Of a DNA stretch of 32,791 nt, positions 26,544 to 32,791 are shown piece after piece. The stretch's first letter is position 1, and each line of letters starts with the position of its first letter. The position numbers and the translations under genes were made by a program. A model generated the notes under the pieces. That model saw only the letters and a list, made by a program, of their open reading frames with translations. It did not search any database and was not told the DNA's origin. This DNA comes from Xanthomonas cannabis pv. cannabis (GTDB lineage Bacteria; Pseudomonadota; Gammaproteobacteria; Xanthomonadales; Xanthomonadaceae): contig NZ_JSZE01000038.1 of the NCBI RefSeq assembly GCF_000802365.1, positions 1 through 32,791 of the forward strand. The letters are read 5' to 3'.

Positions 26544-29165
26544 TTGCAAACCACCGACACCAAAGACAAAGCCAAGCAGGGCACGGGAACCCCCGAGCAC
26601 ACGCCGCTGATGAAACAGTTCTTCGCCGCCAAGTCGGACTACCCCGACCTGCTGCTGTTCTTTCGCATGGGCGATTTCTACGAGCTGTTCTACGACGATG
26701 CGCGCAAGGCGGCGCGCCTGCTGGATATCACCCTGACCCACCGCGGCAGCTCCGGCGGTGCGCCGATTCCGATGGCGGGTGTGCCGGTGCATGCGTATGA
26801 AGGCTACCTGGCGCGGCTGGTCGCATTGGGCGAGTCGGTGGTGATCTGCGAGCAGATCGGCGACCCGGCGCTGGCCAAGGGGCTGGTCGAGCGCAAGGTG
26901 GTGCGCATCGTCACGCCCGGCACGGTCACCGACGAGGCGCTGCTGGACGAGCGTCGCGACACCTTGTTGATGGCGATTTCGCGCAGCAAGCAAGGTTACG
27001 GCCTGGCCTGGGCCGATCTGGCCGGCGGGCGCTTCCTGGTCAACGAAGTGGACAGCGTGGATGCGCTGGAAGCTGAGATCGCGCGCCTGGAGCCGGCCGA
27101 GCTGCTGGTCCCCGACGAAGACAACTGGCCGGAGTTCCTGCGCGGGCGTATCGGGGTGCGGCGGCGGCCACCGTGGCTGTTCGATGCCGACAGTGGCCGG
27201 CGCCAGTTGCTGGCGTTCTTCAAATTGCACGATCTGTCCGGCTTCGGCATCGACGACAAGCCCTGCGCCACCGCTGCGGCCGGCGCCTTGCTGGGGTATG
27301 TCGAAGAGACCCAGAGACAACGGCTGCCGCACCTGACCTCGATTGCGATGGAAGTGGCCAGCGAGGCGATCTCGATGAACGCGGCCACACGCCGGCATCT
27401 GGAGCTGGATACGCGTGTCGATGGCGACACGCGCAATACCTTGCTCGGCGTGTTGGACAGTACCGTCACGCCGATGGGCGGGCGCCTGCTGCGACGTTGG
27501 CTGCACCGTCCGCTGCGCCTGCGCGAAGTGCTGGTACAGCGCCACCACGCGGTCGGCACCTTGATCGACGCGGGCGCCGATGTCGACGTGCGCGAGGCCT
27601 TCCGCGCACTAGGCGACCTGGAACGCATCCTTACCCGCGTGGCGTTGCGTTCGGCGCGCCCACGCGACTTTTCCACCCTGCGCGATGGCCTGGCACTATT
27701 GCCGAAGGTCCGCGCAATCCTGGCACCGCTGGATTCGCCGCGCTTGCAGACGCTGCACGCCGAACTCGGCGAACACGATGCCACCGCGCATCTGTTGATC
27801 AGCGCCGTGGCCGAGCAACCGCCGCTCAAGCTCAGCGACGGCGGTGTCATCGCCACCGGCTACGACGCCGATCTGGACGAGCTGCGTCGTTTGTCCACCA
27901 ATGCCGACCAGTTCCTGATCGACCTGGAACAACGCGAGCGCGCCAGCAGCGGCATCGCCACCCTCAAGGTCGGCTACAACCGCGTGCATGGCTACTACAT
28001 CGAGATCAGCAAGGGCCAGGCGGAAAAGGCGCCGTTGCACTACAGCCGCCGGCAGACCCTGACCAACGCCGAGCGCTATATCACCGAAGAACTCAAAAGC
28101 TTCGAAGACAAGGTGCTCTCGGCACGCGAGCGCTCGCTGTCGCGCGAAAAACTGTTGTACGAAGGCCTGCTGGATGCGCTGGGCACCGAGCTGGAAGGCC
28201 TCAAGCGCTGCGCCGGTGCGTTGAGCGAACTGGATGTGCTGGCCGCGTTCGCCGAACGCGCGCAGGCACTGGACTGGTCGCAGCCGGAGCTGGACAGCGC
28301 GCCGTGCCTGCGCATCGAACGCGGCCGCCACCCGGTGGTGGAAGCGGTGCGCGACCAACCGTTCGAGCCCAACGATCTGGAGCTGCACGCCGACCGCCGC
28401 ATGCTGGTGATCACCGGCCCGAACATGGGCGGTAAGTCGACCTACATGCGCCAGAACGCCTTGATCGTGCTGTTGGCGCATATCGGCAGTTACGTGCCTG
28501 CCAGCCGCGCGGTGATCGGGCCGATCGACCGCATCCTCACCCGCATAGGCGCCGGCGACGATCTGGCGCGCGGGCAATCCACCTTCATGGTGGAAATGGC
28601 CGAAACCAGCTACATCCTGCATCACGCCACCCCGCACTCGCTGGTGCTGATGGACGAGATCGGCCGCGGCACCTCCACCTACGATGGCCTGGCGCTGGCC
28701 GACGCGGTGGCGCGCCACCTGGCGCATACCAATCGCTGCTATACGCTGTTTGCCACGCATTATTTCGAACTCACCGCGCTGGCCGACGAATCGCATGCCG
28801 GCGGCACCAGCGGTATTGCGAATGTGCATCTGGACGCGGTCGAACACGGCGAGCGCCTGGTGTTCATGCATGCAGTCAAGGATGGGCCGGCCAATCGCAG
28901 CTTTGGCTTGCAGGTGGCCGCGTTGGCCGGGCTGCCGAAGGCGGCAGTGACCCAGGCGCGACGTCGCCTGACGGAGCTGGAACAACGCGGCGGCGAAAGC
29001 CATAGCGCGCAGATGGCGCCGTCCGCGCTGGATGCGCCGCAACAGTTCGGGCTGTTCACCGCGCCCTCTTCCGCCGCGCAGGAAGCGCTGCAGGCCCTGG
29101 ATCCGGATGAGCTCACGCCCAAGCAGGCGCTGGAGGCCTTGTACCGGTTGAAGGCGTTGATTTGA
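26544..29165 (+). CDS. mutS: DNA mismatch repair protein MutS
   Basis: Recognises mismatches after replication and recruits MutL. 873 residues, near the usual 850-870. Domain I has the mismatch-wedging Phe45-x-Glu47 in RMGDFYELF. Connector, lever and clamp domains follow, including [14 protein letters not shown] and [16 protein letters not shown]. The ATPase has Walker [10 protein letters not shown] from residue ~625, Walker [14 protein letters not shown] and the signature THYFELT. The C-terminal helix region is [20 protein letters not shown]. The start is TTG 26544 (reads [12 protein letters not shown]), the closest start that keeps the N-terminal tail before [14 protein letters not shown] lies eight bases upstream. 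No ATG is available in a sensible place, since the next in-frame ATG would remove conserved sequence. Confidence 0.95.
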   Translation: MQTTDTKDKAKQGTGTPEHTPLMKQFFAAKSDYPDLLLFFRMGDFYELFYDDARKAARLLDITLTHRGSSGGAPIPMAGVPVHAYEGYLARLVALGESVVICEQIGDPALAKGLVERKVVRIVTPGTVTDEALLDERRDTLLMAISRSKQGYGLAWADLAGGRFLVNEVDSVDALEAEIARLEPAELLVPDEDNWPEFLRGRIGVRRRPPWLFDADSGRRQLLAFFKLHDLSGFGIDDKPCATAAAGALLGYVEETQRQRLPHLTSIAMEVASEAISMNAATRRHLELDTRVDGDTRNTLLGVLDSTVTPMGGRLLRRWLHRPLRLREVLVQRHHAVGTLIDAGADVDVREAFRALGDLERILTRVALRSARPRDFSTLRDGLALLPKVRAILAPLDSPRLQTLHAELGEHDATAHLLISAVAEQPPLKLSDGGVIATGYDADLDELRRLSTNADQFLIDLEQRERASSGIATLKVGYNRVHGYYIEISKGQAEKAPLHYSRRQTLTNAERYITEELKSFEDKVLSARERSLSREKLLYEGLLDALGTELEGLKRCAGALSELDVLAAFAERAQALDWSQPELDSAPCLRIERGRHPVVEAVRDQPFEPNDLELHADRRMLVITGPNMGGKSTYMRQNALIVLLAHIGSYVPASRAVIGPIDRILTRIGAGDDLARGQSTFMVEMAETSYILHHATPHSLVLMDEIGRGTSTYDGLALADAVARHLAHTNRCYTLFATHYFELTALADESHAGGTSGIANVHLDAVEHGERLVFMHAVKDGPANRSFGLQVAALAGLPKAAVTQARRRLTELEQRGGESHSAQMAPSALDAPQQFGLFTAPSSAAQEALQALDPDELTPKQALEALYRLKALI

Positions 29166-29166
29166 G

Positions 29167-29203
29167 GTGCCGGGATTGGGGAGTCGTGATTTGGGATTCG
29201 TAA
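29167..29203 (+). repeat. Short degenerate GGGATT/GGGGAGTCG repeats
   Basis: After the mutS stop, GGGATTGGGGAGTCG, GATTTGGGATTCG and similar units follow each other. They resemble the GGGATTCG-type tandem stretches common between genes of xanthomonads. They are too degenerate to define a unit. Confidence 0.35.
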
Positions 29204-29378
29204 GAGCGGAGCTGCATGGCTGATGCTTGCTGCGCTTGCGGATGCATTGCGTTGCAGGAATCGGTGGCCGCAGAAGTGCAGTGCGTAACGGCTGACCTGC
29301 CGCGATGCCGCATGGATTGCTCTGTCGGCGCGACGGGCGCACCCTGCGGCAACGCTTCGTCCAACAGGAAACCTTCCG

Positions 29379-29993
29379 ATGACCACGTCCGCCTCATTGA
29401 CCGATCAGCTCGCCGCGCAGTTGCAGGGCCCGCAACTGCAGCAACTCGCCGGCCGCCTGGGCATTGCGCCCGAGCAGGCGCAATCGGCCGTGCAGACCGC
29501 GCTGCCGCTGTTGATGGGCGCGCTGAGCCGCAATAGCCAGCAGGCCGGTGGCACCGATGCCTTGCTGGGCGCCCTGCAACGCGACCACGCCGCCAGCCCG
29601 GACATCGGTAGCCTGCTGGGTTCGCTGCTGGGCGGTCCGGCCAGCGGCGCGTCGGCCAATGGCGCCGGGATCGTCGGCCATCTGTTCGGCGACAAGGCGC
29701 CACAGGCCGCTGCAGGGCTGGGCCAGGCCACCGGGCTGGAAACCAGCAAGGCCAGCCAGCTGCTGCAGCTGCTCGCTCCCATCGTGATGGCATATCTGGC
29801 CAAGCGCTTTCTGGGCGGCAATACCGCCACCGCCAGCCAGCTCGGCCCCGCGCTGGCCCAGGAACATCAGCAAGTGCGCACGAACTCCGGCGCCGGCGGC
29901 CTGTTGACCAGCGTGCTGGATCAGGACGGCGATGGCCAGCTCGGCCTGGGCGATGTCATGAAGCTGGGCGGCAGGCTGTTCGGCAAGCGCTGA
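29379..29993 (+). CDS. DUF937 family protein with an EF-hand-like loop
   Basis: 204 residues, no signal peptide or membrane segment. Domain of unknown function DUF937, with the Gly/Leu-rich repeats LLGALQRDHAAS, DIGSLLGSLLGG and GIVGHLFGDK, and the helix SKASQLLQLLAPIVMAYLAKRF. The C-terminal DQDGDGQLGLGD (181-192) matches the twelve-residue calcium-binding loop of EF hands, with Asp at 1, 3, 5 and 12, so a metal-binding end is plausible. AGGAAA lies 12-17 bases upstream of ATG 29379. It stands alone between mutS and katG in the same orientation. The role in the cell is unknown. Confidence 0.85.
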   Translation: MTTSASLTDQLAAQLQGPQLQQLAGRLGIAPEQAQSAVQTALPLLMGALSRNSQQAGGTDALLGALQRDHAASPDIGSLLGSLLGGPASGASANGAGIVGHLFGDKAPQAAAGLGQATGLETSKASQLLQLLAPIVMAYLAKRFLGGNTATASQLGPALAQEHQQVRTNSGAGGLLTSVLDQDGDGQLGLGDVMKLGGRLFGKR

Positions 29994-32604
<2,611 letters not shown>

Positions 32605-32647
32605 GCCGCTGGATCGTTCGGCCTGACTCAGGCCCTGGCAGTCAGAC

Positions 32648-32671
32648 AATGCCCCGGACAACCGGGGCATT
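32648..32671 (+). terminator. Intrinsic terminator of katG
   Basis: A 10-bp perfect stem, AATGCCCCGG (32648-32657) and CCGGGGCATT (32662-32671), with an ACAA loop and T-rich sequence after it. It lies 44 bases beyond the katG stop. Confidence 0.85.
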
Positions 32672-32714
32672 TCTGTGTGCGACCTCCCGATTGCAGTGGC
32701 CATGTGTCGCCCTG

Positions 32715-32791
32715 CCGACGTCCCCCCAATTTTGAGTAGCACCTCAGTTTGGAGTCCAATTCCCTACCCCAAGGAGATTGGACGTGAAGAA
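32715..32791 (+). mobile_element. Probable left end of an IS3-family element, cut by the window edge
   Basis: A run CGACGTCCCCCCAATTTTGAG followed by GTAGCACCTCAGTTTGGAG resembles the C-rich left ends of IS407-group IS3 elements. Then AAGGAGA (32771-32777) precedes GTG 32784, reading M-K-K, the usual opening of the orfA transposase of that group (inference from memory). Only eight coding bases are visible, and the exact element end and identity cannot be fixed. Confidence 0.5.
32784..32791 (+). CDS. Start of a probable IS3 transposase orfA (partial)
   Basis: GTG start with GGAG seven bases upstream; only the first codons (M-K-K) are in the window. The identification depends on the preceding insertion-sequence-like end. 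Confidence 0.4.

Overview
The window is GC-rich chromosomal DNA from a gammaproteobacterium, most likely Xanthomonas (family recognition only; no search was run). Pointers are the plant cell-wall-sugar locus with its own TonB-dependent receptor, the xanthomonad-style CzcD-like transporter, chemoreceptor, MutS and KatG proteins, and the short GGGATT-type intergenic repeats. An AT-rich stretch at about 17.2-20.4 kb interrupts the otherwise uniform composition.

Layout. 1-1683 (+): 3' part of a fused enoyl-CoA hydratase/3-hydroxyacyl-CoA dehydrogenase, ending at a strong bidirectional terminator. 1881-2861 (-): a CDF metal exporter. 2998-8693 (-): a five-gene valine/isobutyryl-CoA degradation operon (mmsA, acyl-CoA dehydrogenase, enoyl-CoA hydratase, 3-hydroxyisobutyryl-CoA hydrolase, mmsB) with mostly overlapping or tightly spaced genes. 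8828-10213 (+): a divergent XRE/short-chain-acyl-CoA-type regulator. The shared intergenic region holds two tandem TGCGAA pairs on opposite strands, probable operators. 10581-17203 (+): a galactan utilisation locus of TonB-dependent receptor, GH53 endo-galactanase and GH2 beta-galactosidase, the last two coupled by an ATGA overlap.

17204-20583: an AT-rich region with about 1 kb of gene-free DNA followed by two unrecognised genes. One encodes a membrane-anchored, helix-rich 340-residue protein and the other a secreted 200-residue protein with eight cysteines. This is the least explained part of the window. 20584-22511 (-): a Tat-exported GH29 alpha-L-fucosidase whose frame is broken at a ten-cytosine tract inside its second discoidin-like domain, giving a phase-variable gene, a decayed gene or a sequencing error. 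22512-23245 shows no credible gene. 23246-23539 (-): a small hypothetical protein.

23853-26114 (+): a methyl-accepting chemotaxis protein with a terminal DWQEF pentapeptide. 26544-29165 (+): mutS. 29379-29993 (+): a DUF937 protein with an EF-hand-like loop. 30358-32604 (+): katG, with a possible OxyR half-operator upstream and a terminator downstream. The last ~75 bases look like the left end of an IS3-family insertion sequence, cut by the window edge.

Taken together, the window couples breakdown of plant wall sugars (galactan, fucosylated glycans) and branched-chain acyl-CoA with sensing, peroxide defence and metal efflux, which fits a plant-associated lifestyle.
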